Notes under the pieces: model-generated
Seen by the model: only the letters and a program-made list of their open reading frames with translations
The model's database searches: none
Told to the model about the DNA's origin: nothing
DNA from: Psychrobacter aquimaris
Lineage (GTDB): Bacteria; Pseudomonadota; Gammaproteobacteria; Pseudomonadales; Moraxellaceae
Direction: 5' to 3'
Length of the DNA stretch: 64,000 nt
Assembly (NCBI RefSeq): GCF_016107525.1
Contig: NZ_JABASR010000003.1
Coordinates: 223,429-287,428 of the forward strand
Made by a program: the position numbers and the translations under genes
In this document: piece after piece, positions 55,473 through 64,000 of the stretch
Numbering within the stretch: position 1 is the first letter of the stretch
Layout of the letters: each line of letters opens with the position of its first letter

Positions 55473-57359
55473 ATGTTCGCTGCCGCAACCGGCTCACCAA
55501 ATTTAATGTTACAAGCTACAATCTTCTTGGGAGCAGCCCTGCTCTTTGTACCCCTTGGCAAACGTTTTGGCATTGCGACGGTCTTAGGTTATCTCATTAC
55601 AGGATTGATATTGGGGCCCAGTGGACTAGACGTCGCAGGCGACGCTGAGAGCTTGTTACACTTCTCTGAATTTGGCGTGGTCATGCTGCTATTCATTATT
55701 GGGCTTGAGCTGCAACCCTCGCGGCTTTGGGCGCTGCGGCGCTCGATATTTGTCCTTGGTGGTTTGCAAGTAGGTCTGACTGGCACACTATTAATGTGGC
55801 TGTTACATCAGTTTTTTGCTCTACAACTGGATACTGCTTTTATTGTCGGTTTTGGCCTCGCCCTGTCGTCCACAGCTTTTGTACTACAAATCCTAACGGA
55901 GAAACAGCAGCTTTCTAGCACCCACGGTCGTGAAGCGTTTACGATTTTATTATTCCAAGATATTGCCGTTATTCCTTTATTAGCCGTCATTCCTTTCTTG
56001 TCAGGGGTGCGCGAACAAAGTTATGATTTGATTTATTTTGGCAAAGTTTTTGCGGTTTTTGCTGGACTGATTTTCGCTAGCCGTTATGTCGTTCGTCCCT
56101 TCTTTAAGTTTGTAGCATCTAGTGGTGCATCAGAATTGCTGACCGCCGTTGCGCTATTTATCGTCATGGGCGTGTCTATTTTGATGGGGCAAATTGGTCT
56201 ATCAATGGCATTGGGTGCTTTTTTGACAGGGGTATTGCTGGCAGATTCTGAGTATCGCCATGAGTTAGAAGCTAGTATTGAACCGTTTAAAGGATTGCTA
56301 CTAGGCTTGTTTTTTATGTCAGTCGGTATGCTAACCGATGTCAAACTCATTTTGGCAAAACCTATCTTTATCATCGGCTGTGCAATGGCATTGATGGCCA
56401 TCAAATTCGGTGTCATTACCGCCATTGCAAAGATATCAGGTAATCGCTGGCCAACCAGTATCAGACTGGGTGTGACTCTCGCTCAAGGCGGTGAATTTGC
56501 TTTTGTTTTATTCAGTGTCGCTACTGCTCAAAATGTCTTGCGACCCGAGCTTGCCAACACCCTGAACCTTATCGTCACTATCTCCATGGCGCTCACACCG
56601 CTCGCATTTTTATTACTTGAGAAAATCGGTGAGCCTTTATTTGCCAAAAGCAAACCCAGCCGAGAATACGATGCCATTCCCGATCATGAACATCAAGTAA
56701 TTATTGCTGGCTTTGGGCGCGTCGGTCAGATTATCGGTCGTGTACTACGCATGCACAATATTGAGTTTACTGCCATCGAACGCTCAGCGAATCGCGTCGA
56801 TTTCGTTCGTAAATTTGGTAACCAAGTCTATTATGGCGATCCAAAAAACCCTGAGATATTACGCGCGGCTGGTATCAAAAAAGCCCGTGTGTTTATTTTG
56901 GCCATCGATGATTTAGAGCGCTCTATCACCACGGCTCAATACTTACGTAAAAACTATCCAGACTTGATTGTCTTGGCACGGGCACGTGACCGTCAGCATT
57001 ATTATCGATTACGTGAGGTCGGTGTGCGTCATATTTGGCGTGAGACCTACCTATCGTCCTTGGATATGTCGCGTGAGTCGCTACAACTGCTTGGCATCTC
57101 ACCAGAAAAAGCGCGCGAGACGGTGCAAACTTTCCGGGACTATGACGATGATTTAATTGAACGTCAGCAAGCGATTTATGATGATGAAGCCAGCATGATT
57201 GAATCCGCACAATCAGCCATGGCGGAGCTAGAAAGCTTATTTGATGAAGACATTGATAAAGCCCGTAAAATGGACTTAACGGATTTTTATGACGCACTAA
57301 AAAGTAAAGCAACACCTGTTGATAAAAAGGATGACATTACAACTGACTCTAACACTTAA
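55473..57359 (+). CDS. Kef-type (CPA2) potassium/proton antiporter with RCK domain
   Basis: 628 residues. Twelve or so membrane helices of the CPA2 family with FGVVMLLFIIGLELQPSRLW and FGLALSSTAFVLQILTEKQQ. A TrkA-N/RCK domain (VIIAGFGRVGQIIGRVLRM at about 409-427) follows. The pattern fits KefB/KefC, glutathione-gated K+ efflux systems that protect against electrophiles. Whether it is gated by glutathione is not visible; the ancillary KefF/KefG gene is not next to it. A coil of about 60 residues ends the protein. The ATG follows AAGGATTCCAG. Confidence 0.92.
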   Translation: MFAAATGSPNLMLQATIFLGAALLFVPLGKRFGIATVLGYLITGLILGPSGLDVAGDAESLLHFSEFGVVMLLFIIGLELQPSRLWALRRSIFVLGGLQVGLTGTLLMWLLHQFFALQLDTAFIVGFGLALSSTAFVLQILTEKQQLSSTHGREAFTILLFQDIAVIPLLAVIPFLSGVREQSYDLIYFGKVFAVFAGLIFASRYVVRPFFKFVASSGASELLTAVALFIVMGVSILMGQIGLSMALGAFLTGVLLADSEYRHELEASIEPFKGLLLGLFFMSVGMLTDVKLILAKPIFIIGCAMALMAIKFGVITAIAKISGNRWPTSIRLGVTLAQGGEFAFVLFSVATAQNVLRPELANTLNLIVTISMALTPLAFLLLEKIGEPLFAKSKPSREYDAIPDHEHQVIIAGFGRVGQIIGRVLRMHNIEFTAIERSANRVDFVRKFGNQVYYGDPKNPEILRAAGIKKARVFILAIDDLERSITTAQYLRKNYPDLIVLARARDRQHYYRLREVGVRHIWRETYLSSLDMSRESLQLLGISPEKARETVQTFRDYDDDLIERQQAIYDDEASMIESAQSAMAELESLFDEDIDKARKMDLTDFYDALKSKATPVDKKDDITTDSNT

Positions 57360-57372
57360 GTATTTATATATT

Positions 57373-58302
57373 TTAATCAGGCATACAGCTTGCAGGTGCC
57401 AGCTTTTTATTTAGCGAACTTATACAGTTCCAATTATCGCTGTCTGGCACATGATAAAAAACCAGTGTCTGCTGATTGAGGTAGCGGATAGGGAACTGAA
57501 TATTTTGGATGGTCGCAATCACTGCACAATCCGTTTTTACTACGCCAGCGGCTTTGCTATCGATATCAATGCGTATCTGCTGAGTGCCTGTATCAATAGG
57601 CAAATTAATTGGACATTGCCCTGTCTGTTGATAAATCAGCGCCACACGATTTTGTGCTGTTTTGGCTGTGTCATACGCATCGAACAGCACTTCATTGGCT
57701 TTTGGCTTAGCAATAATTGGCAAAAACTGTACCTTAATTACCATTAAAGCAAAGGCAAAAATACCAAACCCCAATCCTAACCCAAATAAACTGACCCCAC
57801 CTTCTCGGCGCAGATACGCCTTTTGCGCTGCTTCATCGCGCGGATAATCATTGATAGCATCCGCAATCTCACGCCGCGCCATGCGGTAATAATAAGCATC
57901 CGTCCAACGCGCCACCATAAATGACCAAAATAACCAAATGAGCGCGGCAATACCTATGCGTGTCGCCATTTGGTAAGCATCAGGGATAAAAGACATCGCC
58001 AAAAATTCAAACGCAACCAATACCAGTGCCACATTGAGCTGGATAAACGACCAGCCTGCCACGCTATAGACAATCGCATCCATATAGCGTTTACGATAGA
58101 GGAGCCAAGGAAAGGTTACGAAAAATGCTGCCCAATGCCATTTTGGCGACAGATAACCTTGCGCATCGAACTGCTCAAAACGTTTCAAGTAATAGTGCTG
58201 GCTACGATGACCGATGAACCATTTATCGAGTTGTGTACGCTTAGCAGGAGTCAGCTGTTCTTGGTAAAAAGGGGGTGGCGAATCCGTCTCGATAAATAGC
58301 AT
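57373..58302 (-). CDS. DUF2628 membrane protein with a type IV pilin-like C-terminal domain
   Basis: 309 residues. The N-terminal part has a DUF2628 pattern (FDAQGYLSPKWHWAAFFVTF, then PWLLYRKRYMDAIVYSVAG) and three or four membrane helices (59-100, 113-130, 172-190). From about residue 206 the sequence resembles the globular part of type IV pilins: a helical AYDTAKTAQNRVALIYQQTG, then CPINLP, a TDCAVIATIQN strand, and an end NWNCISSLNKKLAPASC like the pilin D-loop (cysteines 293 and 306). Fusion of the two parts is seen in Moraxellaceae proteins by my recollection. Its function is unknown. It converges on the Kef gene, 13 bp apart. Confidence 0.7.
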   Translation of the reverse strand: MLFIETDSPPPFYQEQLTPAKRTQLDKWFIGHRSQHYYLKRFEQFDAQGYLSPKWHWAAFFVTFPWLLYRKRYMDAIVYSVAGWSFIQLNVALVLVAFEFLAMSFIPDAYQMATRIGIAALIWLFWSFMVARWTDAYYYRMARREIADAINDYPRDEAAQKAYLRREGGVSLFGLGLGFGIFAFALMVIKVQFLPIIAKPKANEVLFDAYDTAKTAQNRVALIYQQTGQCPINLPIDTGTQQIRIDIDSKAAGVVKTDCAVIATIQNIQFPIRYLNQQTLVFYHVPDSDNWNCISSLNKKLAPASCMPD

Positions 58303-58602
58303 AGTGATGAATCCTATTGACTATGAAGAAAAATTTAAATCCATTACGCATGTTGTATGATAACGCCAAAACCTATGTGCAGAATAGTAAAACAACAGAT
58401 GAATACCGTTGATTCAATGTAAAAGAGAGTCAAGACAGCCGAATGCAGATCTATATGTGATACGTCATACAAGATCAACACTTTCACTTTTTTATGCTGG
58501 ATGAACGATAACAATATTAAAAAAGCATTGTCCGTTCACAGCTGTATAGATTTAACTTATAATAAGCGTACATCACCCATTTTATGAAGCCTTGTCAATC
58601 CT
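58303..58602. other. Divergent gap before trmB
   Basis: 300 bp. A TATAAT at 58558-58563 is a possible -10 for trmB, but the -35 is poor. No other element was seen. Confidence 0.4.
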
Positions 58603-59454
58603 ATGAGTCAACATCCTGATATTAATGATAACATCGATAGTACGAGTACTACCGATGAGCAAGAAACCCTCAGCACCAACTCCGAAAGCCTTACTCATAC
58701 TGACATTGATGCCAGTGCTAGTAATGATATTGAGCCTGAGGAAAGTAAGCATCTACGTATCGTCAACACCTTTATGAAACGACGTACGCACATGAATAAA
58801 AATGCCGAACTGGCACTGACCGCGCCAGAATTTGCTGAGTATCTGGTCAATAACAGTTTCGGTGATGGTGATCTTGATGGTATCGACAATCTACGAACGT
58901 TATTCGCTGATAGCCCTAACGGTAGTGAAGCACCGCTTACTTTAGAGATTGGTTTTGGACTGGGTGATTCGTTCATTGAGATGGCAGCAGCCGAACCTAG
59001 CCGCAATTTCGTTGGTGTCGAAGTGCACGAGCCAGGTATCGGTAAATGCGCCTATATGGCAGGTACGCAAGCGCTAACCAATGTCAAAATCATCAACGGT
59101 GATGCCATTCAATTGCTCAAGCAATTACCAGAAAACCATATTGATCGCATCCAGCTTTACTTCCCTGATCCATGGCAAAAAAAGCGCCATTACAAACGCC
59201 GTTTTGTCAGCCCTGAGCGCATGGCAATTGTGACTCGCAGTCTAAAACAAGGCGGCTGGTTCCACACAGCAACCGACTGGGAGCATTATGCTTTTTGGAT
59301 GGTTGAAGTTTTAGATGGTTTTACTGGCTTAACCAATCAAGCGGGCGCAGGTAACTTTACCAACCGCCCTGACTTTCGTCCAATGACCAAATTTGAGCGC
59401 CGAGGCTTAGAGCGTGGACATGGTGTTTGGGATTTAATCTATATTAAAGACTAG
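58603..59454 (+). CDS. trmB: tRNA (guanine(46)-N(7))-methyltransferase
   Basis: 283 residues against about 239 in E. coli. The SAM motif is [16 protein letters not shown] (near 113-128), and the family motif [19 protein letters not shown] follows near 185-203. The end is [14 protein letters not shown]. It methylates G46 in the variable loop of tRNA. A polar N-terminal tail of about 45 residues ([16 protein letters not shown]) is extra. Start ATG at 58603 has only a weak ribosome binding site. The terminator follows after 33 bp. Confidence 0.95.
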   Translation: MSQHPDINDNIDSTSTTDEQETLSTNSESLTHTDIDASASNDIEPEESKHLRIVNTFMKRRTHMNKNAELALTAPEFAEYLVNNSFGDGDLDGIDNLRTLFADSPNGSEAPLTLEIGFGLGDSFIEMAAAEPSRNFVGVEVHEPGIGKCAYMAGTQALTNVKIINGDAIQLLKQLPENHIDRIQLYFPDPWQKKRHYKRRFVSPERMAIVTRSLKQGGWFHTATDWEHYAFWMVEVLDGFTGLTNQAGAGNFTNRPDFRPMTKFERRGLERGHGVWDLIYIKD

Positions 59455-59487
59455 ATTTAGCTCATTGATCTTTGGTGACTTCTACAT

Positions 59488-59516
59488 AGCGGCTAAATTA
59501 TTTAGCCGCTTTTTTG
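59488..59516 (+). terminator. Intrinsic terminator of trmB
   Basis: AGCGGCTAAA and TTTAGCCGCT form a perfect 10-bp stem with a three-base loop, then TTTTT. Confidence 0.9.
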
Positions 59517-59768
59517 TGCTTGCAAATTATCTAATGACAATATTATTTGATTTTTTTTCAGCTACAACCCTTAATAGACAAGCTATAACTATTTTTATTG
59601 AAAAAAATAAATTTTTTTTAATACGTGAAACATCGCCATTTTCATAGAATCTGCAAATCGATAACGCTGCAGATAAGAGTAAAAAATATATTGCAGTGTC
59701 ACACTCACAGGTTACCTATCCACTCAAACATTGATAGTATAAGGGATTCATGAGTTCTCCCCATAAGC

Positions 59769-60080
59769 TGTGGATAACCCTGTGTATAAGTACGCACTTG
59801 ACAACAATTTCCCTAGATAGCTCAAAGGATGAGGTAAAATCGTTCAATTTTTATACAATTTAAAAATCATTTAAAATCAGTATCTTACGATGTATTTCAT
59901 AATACTGTAATATATTTTTAATATATTTTTAAATTAAAACAATCCTCACTGATGTTTCACAAATGCTGAATTTAGACACTTCATTTCTTGTGGACAACTT
60001 TTAGTGCTATTGACAAAGGACAGCTTTATCCTATCCAAAATTAGGATGTACTCATCAACTAGATTACACAAGTTATCACA
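59769..60080. promoter_or_regulatory. Cluster of DnaA-box-like sequences with AT-rich stretches
   Basis: TGTGGATAA at 59769-59777 is an exact reverse complement of the DnaA box TTATCCACA. TGTGTATAA at 59781-59789 has one mismatch and lies 12 bp further, in the same orientation. TGTGGACAA at 59989-59997 has one mismatch, and TTATCACA at 60073-60080 is a weaker match. Between them is an extremely AT-rich stretch (about 59835-59940). The arrangement looks like a small origin or a DnaA-binding control region; no dnaA gene is adjacent. Confidence 0.5.
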
Positions 60081-60484
60081 TATATACAATGCGACAGTTA
60101 GTGTCGTTTAGTATTATCGAACTCTCTATATGGTCCTTGGTTTTTGTTATAATCACCTTATCTAATTAACGGTACTTTAGAAAAACAGTTCATGCTCAAC
60201 GAGCATAATGTAGCGTATAAATTACACCTGTTGCCATTAATTGCGAACTTAATTTCACTTTTATCATTATTCGATTTTACTGTATAGTAGAGTGATATAT
60301 CCGATATTACTGTCTATATCATCGATACTCTAACCTATTCACTCTAGCTAGATACTGGACAAACGCTGCCTATTATTTAGATAGCCATCAGCACTATTGA
60401 GCCGTTAACCTTCATAGCACGAATATTCTATTTATCATAACAAATTCATAATAGTAACCAATGACTAAAGACAAGGAATCCAGT

Positions 60485-61543
60485 ATGGACGACAATAAAG
60501 CCAAAGCCCTTAAAGCAGCACTCGGTCAAATCGAAAAGCAGTTTGGTAAGAACACCATCATGCATTTAGGTGACGATTCAGCTATTATGGATGTCGATGT
60601 AGTATCAACAGGCTCGCTGGGTTTGGACATTGCACTTGGCATTGGTGGTCTACCAAAAGGCCGTATCGTTGAGATTTACGGTCCAGAGAGCTCAGGTAAA
60701 ACAACGATGACTCTACAAGCGATTGCAGAGTGTCAAAAACAGGGCGGCACATGCGCCTTTATCGATGCTGAGCATGCGCTTGACCCTGTCTATGCGCGCA
60801 AACTTGGCGTGAATACGGATGATTTATTACTTTCTCAGCCTGATAATGGTGAGCAAGCACTTGAAATCACCGACATGTTGGTACGCTCTGGTGCGATTGA
60901 TATGATTGTCATTGACTCAGTCGCCGCTCTAACGCCACGTGCAGAGATTGAAGGCGAGATGGGCGACTCTCACATGGGCTTGCAAGCACGTCTGATGAGC
61001 CAAGCACTACGCAAAATCACTGGTAATGCCAAACGCTCTAATTGTATGGTAGTGTTTATTAACCAAATCCGTATGAAAATTGGTGTGATGTTTGGTAGTC
61101 CTGAGACCACGACTGGTGGTAACGCGCTTAAGTTTTACGCCTCAGTGCGTATGGACATCCGCCGTATCGGTGCGGTCAAAAACGGTGATGAAATCATCGG
61201 TAACCAAACCCGTGTCAAAGTCATCAAAAACAAAATGGCACCGCCTTTCCGCCAAGCAGAGTTTGAGATCACTTATGGTGAAGGTACTAACCACTTAGCC
61301 GAAGTGATTGACTTGGGTGTTGAGATTGGCGCGGTTGGTAAAGCAGGCTCTTGGTATAGCTATGGCGACGAAAAAATCGGTCAAGGTAAAGCCAACTCTG
61401 TGCTGTTCTTAAAAGAAAACCCTGCGATTGCGCAAGAAATCGAAGCTAAAATTCGTGAAGAAAAGCTTGGATCAAAAAAAGAGGCCAAGGCCACAGATGC
61501 TGAGAAAGTCAATAAAGAACCAGCTTCTGAAGCTGTACAATAA
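60485..61543 (+). CDS. recA: Recombinase RecA
   Basis: 352 residues from the ATG at 60485, chosen because AAGGA lies seven bases upstream and [20 protein letters not shown] is the family start; an ATG at 60461 lacks a site. Walker A is GPESSGKTT (66-74). The L2/DNA-binding region with [20 protein letters not shown] and the acidic/basic tail ([11 protein letters not shown]) are typical. It forms filaments on single-stranded DNA for recombination and damage signalling. In Moraxellaceae LexA is reported absent, so control differs from E. coli. recX follows. Confidence 0.98.
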   Translation: MDDNKAKALKAALGQIEKQFGKNTIMHLGDDSAIMDVDVVSTGSLGLDIALGIGGLPKGRIVEIYGPESSGKTTMTLQAIAECQKQGGTCAFIDAEHALDPVYARKLGVNTDDLLLSQPDNGEQALEITDMLVRSGAIDMIVIDSVAALTPRAEIEGEMGDSHMGLQARLMSQALRKITGNAKRSNCMVVFINQIRMKIGVMFGSPETTTGGNALKFYASVRMDIRRIGAVKNGDEIIGNQTRVKVIKNKMAPPFRQAEFEITYGEGTNHLAEVIDLGVEIGAVGKAGSWYSYGDEKIGQGKANSVLFLKENPAIAQEIEAKIREEKLGSKKEAKATDAEKVNKEPASEAVQ

Positions 61544-61565
61544 CGGCTTAATTATCAGCCGTTAT
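61540..61565 (+). terminator. Hairpin between recA and recX
   Basis: ATAACGGCT and AGCCGTTAT form a perfect 9-bp stem with an eight-base loop, starting in the recA stop codon. There is no T run, so it is at best an attenuator; in E. coli a weak terminator lies at the same place and lets some transcripts reach recX. Confidence 0.5.
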
Positions 61566-61600
61566 CAATAATCATGACTTGTTATGAAAATTAAATTGTT

Positions 61601-62701
61601 ATGAACATTAAAACCTTAGCTGAAATACTCGCTGAATCGGATGCCGATACAGCGAGTATTACTAATACTGATTCAAAAAAGCCGTCTAAATCTTTTAAAC
61701 CGTCTAACCGCTCATATAAAGACCAGTCTAAACAATCGGCTAAAATGCTAAAACGCTCAACCTACTCTCGTAAAGATTATTCATTATCTGACGATGCTGA
61801 CTTTTCAGTAGAATCCGTTGAGGCTCACTCTTCTACCAATAAAAATTCTGCTAAAACCAAGAAACGCGAAAAGCGTTTTCACCCAGCGGCTAACTTTAGC
61901 CCTGAGCCTAGTGACGTGCCTGCTTATCAGCAACCAGAAGCGCAAAGTATCAAAGAGATGCTCGCTGAAGTTAAACAAAATATTGATGGTGAACAAGACG
62001 ATAGTGCGGCTACTGATAATGCATTGAATAAAGAATCACAGTATATAGCCGATGCCGCCATTACCAACACTTCTACGCATAGCACAGTCGACAGTCAGAC
62101 GGATAACCTACCCGCTGCTCTTAAAGCCTATTTGCGCACGCCTGAACAACGACAAGCAGAAATAGACGAGGTCAAAGCCGAAAGTCGTTTACGTTGGTTA
62201 GCTTTTTATTATTTATCGCGCCGTGAGTATGGCAAGGCTGAGCTCAAGCAAAAGCTCATTGATAAAGAGCAAGCCCCAGATAAAATTGATGCGCTGCTCG
62301 ATGAGTTTGAAGAAAAAGGCTATCAAAGTGATTATCGCACGACTCTCATGCTCATTCGTGAAAATATCCGTAAAGGTCGGGGTCGCGGGCGTATCAAGCA
62401 GGAGTTTTATCGTAAAAAAATAGCCATGCCCAGTAATATCGATGAGTTAATCGATATGGCAAATGCGGAGTCAGAAGAGTTTAGTGAGTTTGTAGATGAT
62501 AGTGCAGATAATCTAGTAGATGGTGTCGATTGGCTCAAACTGGCAGTCACAGCGCGTACCAAAAAATACGGTGATGACATACCCACTGAACAAAAAGACA
62601 AAGCAAAGCAGCTACGGTTTTTGCAATATCGAGGCTTTCAGGGCGATATTTGTTTTGCCGCGCTCAATTATACGCTCGAAACGTTAGATGAGCGCTTTTA
62701 A
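61601..62701 (+). CDS. recX: RecX regulator with a long N-terminal extension
   Basis: 366 residues, more than twice the usual RecX length (about 150-165). The RecX domain begins near residue 195 (SRLRWLAFYYLSRREYGKAE) with ELKQKLIDKEQAPDKIDALL, then YQSDYRTTLMLIRENIRKG and GRGRIKQEFYRKKI, and ends FLQYRGFQGDICFAALN. A further insert (EESEEFSEFVDDSADNLVDG-like acidic stretch) lies in the last third. Residues 1-190 are polar, with serine/lysine/aspartate-rich runs and no recognisable domain. RecX inhibits RecA filament growth. It is 57 bp from recA and probably co-transcribed. Confidence 0.88.
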   Translation: MNIKTLAEILAESDADTASITNTDSKKPSKSFKPSNRSYKDQSKQSAKMLKRSTYSRKDYSLSDDADFSVESVEAHSSTNKNSAKTKKREKRFHPAANFSPEPSDVPAYQQPEAQSIKEMLAEVKQNIDGEQDDSAATDNALNKESQYIADAAITNTSTHSTVDSQTDNLPAALKAYLRTPEQRQAEIDEVKAESRLRWLAFYYLSRREYGKAELKQKLIDKEQAPDKIDALLDEFEEKGYQSDYRTTLMLIRENIRKGRGRGRIKQEFYRKKIAMPSNIDELIDMANAESEEFSEFVDDSADNLVDGVDWLKLAVTARTKKYGDDIPTEQKDKAKQLRFLQYRGFQGDICFAALNYTLETLDERF

Positions 62702-62710
62702 CCCATACTC

Positions 62711-62770
62711 ACCTTTTCATAAGAATACTCACCTTTTCATAAGAATACTCACCTTTTCATAAGAATACTC
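62711..62770. repeat. Three exact 20-bp tandem repeats after recX
   Basis: The unit ACCTTTTCATAAGAATACTC occurs at 62711-62730, 62731-62750 and 62751-62770 without change. A partial unit precedes it (CCCATACTC at 62702-62710) and a degenerate one follows (ATCTGTACATAAGG). It lies between the recX stop and the convergent transporter gene. Confidence 0.95.
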
Positions 62771-62805
62771 ATCTGTACATAAGGCAATATGACTGGGTCG
62801 CTCTA

Positions 62806-64000
62806 TTAATAATAGCCGAGCACTTTCCACCAAATTAAACCAGCACCTATCCAAATGACTAAATTGACCACACTCATTATCGCGCCAATACTCCACCACT
62901 CTCTTAACGTCACATAGCCAGAGTTAAAAATTACTGGCGCGGTACCTGTTGCATAATGAGTAAGCGTCATCATGATGTTACTCGCTGCAGCCAAGATAAG
63001 CGCATATAACATCGGCGGTGCACCCAAGCTTAAACCTACTGCATAAAATGCAGCAAATAGTGCAGTAATGTGAGCCGTGGTACTAGCAAAGAAGTAATGA
63101 ATATATAAGTATACTAGGGTCAAAATAGTCACAGCCCCTATCCAGCCAAGCCCAGTCGTGCCAATCATCGATTCAATATTGCCAGAAAACCAGCTTATCA
63201 GTCCAAGCTTATTAAGATAAGCTGCCATCATAATAAGAGCGCCGAACCAAATGATGGTATCCCATGCTGACTTCTCTTTTAAAATATCGTCCCAAGTCAA
63301 TACCCCAGTCAATATTAAGGTCGTCAAACCAATAAATGCCGTGGTGGTAGCATCAACGCTATATTGCTCACCTAACATCAATGCAGGAATATTTGCCCAC
63401 AATAACAGCATCAGAGCAAATACTCCGAGCATGATCTTTTCTTGGCTACTTATTTTCCCCATTTCTGCCAAATTGTCCTTGGCAAAACCTTTTGCATCGG
63501 GCGTGACTTTAACGTCAGGTGGATAAATTATGTAAATAACCAATGGCATGACGATTAGACAAAGCATTCCGGGTATAAACATCGCCACTGCCCACGTGGT
63601 CCATGACAGCTGTATATCACCGCCTGTGGCTTTATTCACCAAATCTACAACCAAAGGGTTGGGCGCAGTAGCCGTAATAAACATCCCAGAAGTAATGGGA
63701 TTGGCATGATAGTTCACCATCGCCAAATAGCGACCAATCTTATTTTGCGTGCCTTCCTCGGGTGTCGAGTGAAAGCTTTGCGCGATAGACCTCATAATAG
63801 GATGAATAATACCGCCGCCACGCGCCGTATTAGAGGGCGTAATGGGTGCTATCATCAATTCAGCCGCGGTCAAAGAATAAGCCACGCCGATGGTTTTTTT
63901 GCCAAAAATGGAAATAAAATAATAGGCAATACGTCGACCCAAACCCGTTTTTATCAAGCCACGCGATATCATGACTGCAATACCAATTAGCCAAATCAAC
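62806..64000 (-). CDS. DASS-family (SLC13/CitT) anion transporter (partial, start outside the window)
   Basis: The last 398 or so residues are visible; the frame is open to the right edge, so the N terminus lies outside. Conserved features of divalent anion:sodium symporters include APITPSNTARGGGIIHP (the first SNT motif) and FASTTAHITALFAAFYAVGL. About nine membrane helices are seen. The second signature, near LILAAASNIMMTLTHYATG, gives the other SNT-type substrate loop. Substrates in the family are di- and tricarboxylates (citrate, succinate, malate, tartrate); the exact one is not readable. It converges on recX. Confidence 0.88.
   Translation of the reverse strand, partial: LIWLIGIAVMISRGLIKTGLGRRIAYYFISIFGKKTIGVAYSLTAAELMIAPITPSNTARGGGIIHPIMRSIAQSFHSTPEEGTQNKIGRYLAMVNYHANPITSGMFITATAPNPLVVDLVNKATGGDIQLSWTTWAVAMFIPGMLCLIVMPLVIYIIYPPDVKVTPDAKGFAKDNLAEMGKISSQEKIMLGVFALMLLLWANIPALMLGEQYSVDATTTAFIGLTTLILTGVLTWDDILKEKSAWDTIIWFGALIMMAAYLNKLGLISWFSGNIESMIGTTGLGWIGAVTILTLVYLYIHYFFASTTAHITALFAAFYAVGLSLGAPPMLYALILAAASNIMMTLTHYATGTAPVIFNSGYVTLREWWSIGAIMSVVNLVIWIGAGLIWWKVLGYY

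Larger units (their letters stand above)
59455..60484. other. 1-kb AT-rich region between trmB and recA
   Basis: After the trmB terminator there is no gene for about 970 bp. It contains DnaA-box-like sequences and long A/T runs (59769-60080), and several possible -10 boxes for recA, for example TATAAT at 60148-60153 and TATAGT at 60282-60287. A classical LexA box (CTGT-N8-ACAG) was not found. Confidence 0.5.

Noticed and set aside
59465..59647. A 60-codon frame after trmB
   Set aside because: It reads through the trmB terminator hairpin; its phenylalanine/isoleucine-rich composition is what random AT-rich DNA gives.
1..64000. tRNA, rRNA, 4.5S RNA, riboswitches and CRISPR
   Set aside because: Read-through on both strands showed no T-loop-like tRNA signatures, rRNA motifs, known riboswitch cores or regularly spaced repeats.

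Overview
The window reads as chromosome of a gammaproteobacterium of the family Moraxellaceae, most likely Psychrobacter. This rests on overall protein resemblance, moderate GC with AT-rich intergenic DNA, the gmk-rpoZ-spoT-ridA order, and a SpoT whose hydrolase site is intact but whose synthetase domain looks degenerate. The species call is by recognition only; no database search was possible. Almost all of the window is ordinary core genome. I found no tRNA, rRNA, CRISPR array, prophage, integrase or intact insertion sequence.

Layout. 0-5.4 kb: the 5' part of a DUF3833 lipoprotein gene, a YajR-type MFS exporter and uvrA. 5.4-8.7 kb: an AT-rich accessory pocket. It holds a zinc-ribbon protein, three small cytoplasmic proteins of the kind found as orphan immunity genes, the stub of a duplicated immunity-like gene, a DUF2846 lipoprotein and a stray fragment of the uvrA 3' end. 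8.7-16.8 kb: a DUF503 protein, the two-part exporter yjjP-yjjB, glutathione reductase, a lipoprotein, a GNAT acetyltransferase, a Rieske/AIF-like oxidoreductase and truD. 16.8-24.1 kb: a membrane diguanylate cyclase, a PHP phosphoesterase, the yciB-yciI group, mnmC and a lipoprotein. 24.2-30.8 kb, minus strand: DUF4112, ubiA, a small membrane protein, rsmJ, uppP, tsaB and ffh, with a 174-bp MITE-like element between ffh and its terminator.

31.2-38.8 kb: a ypjD-like gene (divergent from ffh), purU, a lipoprotein, the ribosomal protein pair rpmB-rpmG, three small proteins, rpe, a DUF2805 protein and an S-formylglutathione hydrolase. 39-45.4 kb, minus strand: a membrane-anchored C13 (legumain/caspase-like) peptidase, htpG, a double-hotdog thioesterase, a small membrane protein and ispH. 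45.8-52.7 kb, plus strand: gmk, rpoZ, spoT, ridA and priA. 52.9-64 kb: a CDF zinc exporter, an unknown protein, a Kef-type antiporter, a DUF2628/pilin-like membrane protein, trmB, a long AT-rich gap with DnaA-box-like sequences, recA-recX, and a DASS-family anion transporter that runs off the right edge.

The groups that clearly work together are: gmk/rpoZ/spoT (GMP phosphorylation, RNA polymerase omega and ppGpp turnover), recA/recX with uvrA and priA (DNA repair and fork restart), yjjP/yjjB (one exporter), rpmB/rpmG (50S subunit) and several tRNA/rRNA modification genes (truD, mnmC, rsmJ, tsaB, trmB). The most unusual signals are the accessory pocket bounded by uvrA and a uvrA fragment, two related palindromic elements, a dispersed 75-80 bp intergenic repeat, a plus-strand terminator hairpin in the gmk leader, and the DnaA-box cluster upstream of recA.
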